NCBI GenBank assembly: GCA_023145555.1
Contig: JAGLDO010000105.1
Location: 1 to 6,228 of the forward strand
Source of the DNA: Bacteroidales bacterium
GTDB lineage: Bacteria > Bacteroidota > Bacteroidia > Bacteroidales > B39-G9
Length of the DNA stretch: 6,228 nucleotides
Reading direction: 5' to 3'
Position 1 is the stretch's first letter, and every line of letters starts with the position of its first letter. Below the pieces are notes generated by a model. The model searched no databases, was not told the DNA's origin, and saw only the letters and a program-made list of their open reading frames with translations. Below, piece by piece: positions 5,960-6,228 of the stretch. Made by a program: the position numbers and the translations under genes.

Positions 5960-6228
5960 TTTTTTTTATTTTATTGTTATTTTACAAAAATACATAAAAA
6001 AAATTGTATTTAAGAGTGTTTATCTTTAAAATTTAAACTAAAATGCAAAATTATCATCAAATTTTCTTATTGATATAATAATCATAATTAATTAATGTTT
6101 GTTTTAGAATTTACGTATTCCATCTTCGCCATCAACTAATAAACAAGAATCTTTTTTAAAACACCTAAAATCCGCAAGTGAGTTTTTATTCGTGCACTGA
6201 TTAAGGAATTATCCGTGGCACGGTTAAA
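5960..6228. other. Right-end region without a recognisable gene
   Basis: These 269 bp carry the candidate promoter of the Lrp/AsnC gene and then nothing I can identify. Plus-strand ATGs (for example at 6042) run into stops within about a dozen codons. On the minus strand one frame is open from the window edge for 30 codons (to the stop at 6136-6138) but looks like no known protein. The part right of about 6150 is visibly less AT-rich and contains an 11-bp palindrome CCGTGGCACGG (6213-6223). It may be the edge of a dispersed intergenic repeat, or non-coding DNA belonging to a neighbour outside the window. Confidence 0.5.
5985..5992 (-). promoter_or_regulatory. Candidate -7 promoter box for the Lrp/AsnC gene
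   Basis: Read on the minus strand, 5992-5985 is TATTTTTG, matching TAnnTTTG. It is placed about 25 bp before the Lrp/AsnC ATG, giving a short A-rich leader. No TTTG is present at the -33 distance; the nearest is over 50 bp upstream. In AT-rich sequence the match could be chance. Confidence 0.35.

Noticed and set aside
6136..6228. Minus-strand open frame of 30 codons running off the window edge
   Set aside because: It is short, has no recognisable motif, and ends far from the Lrp/AsnC gene. It could be the tail of a gene outside the window, but nothing supports that.
1..6228. CRISPR array, tRNA or rRNA genes, insertion sequence or attachment site
   Set aside because: I see no spaced direct repeats, cloverleaf or rRNA-like sequence, transposase fragment, or flanking inverted repeats with target duplications in the window.

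Overview
The window is strongly AT-rich and compact, and reads as chromosome from an anaerobic or facultative member of the Bacteroidota. This rests on three points. The Lrp/AsnC protein and the DUF2520 protein are of a kind familiar in that phylum. TAnnTTTG-type -7 promoter boxes (the Bacteroidota sigma factor consensus) lie just upstream of two genes. A four-subunit 2-oxoacid:ferredoxin oxidoreductase indicates ferredoxin-based metabolism. The assignment is inference; there is no rRNA or other phylogenetic marker here.

Layout, left to right. Positions 2-727 (+) hold the C-terminal part of a Fic-domain protein whose start lies outside the window. It converges on a minus-strand block: a Rossmann/DUF2520 protein (1527-766) preceded by a cytidylate kinase-like protein (2309-1614). 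A 185-bp spacer follows, carrying a clear rho-independent terminator (2433-2469) that closes the main operon. That operon, also on the minus strand, runs gamma (5426-4875), delta (4882-4580), alpha (4583-3393), beta (3400-2495), with every junction overlapping by 4 or 8 bp. Upstream of it, on the same strand, is an Lrp/AsnC regulator (5959-5498), separated by 71 bp that contain an 18/20 AT-rich palindrome. The last 269 bp (5960-6228) hold no convincing gene.

The four subunits should form one cytoplasmic TPP- and [4Fe-4S]-dependent enzyme. It decarboxylates a 2-oxoacid (pyruvate, or a branched-chain 2-oxoacid) to the acyl-CoA and reduces ferredoxin. The gene order gamma-delta-alpha-beta is that of Thermotoga/Pyrococcus-type POR/VOR operons. 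The adjacent Lrp/AsnC gene suggests amino-acid-responsive control of this enzyme, which is a hypothesis from position plus the palindrome.

I do not see an undescribed multi-gene system. The items most worth a second look are the regulator-palindrome-operon arrangement, the strong Shine-Dalgarno sequences in a Bacteroidota-like context, the lysine-less P-loop of the kinase-like protein, and the unexplained, compositionally different right end.
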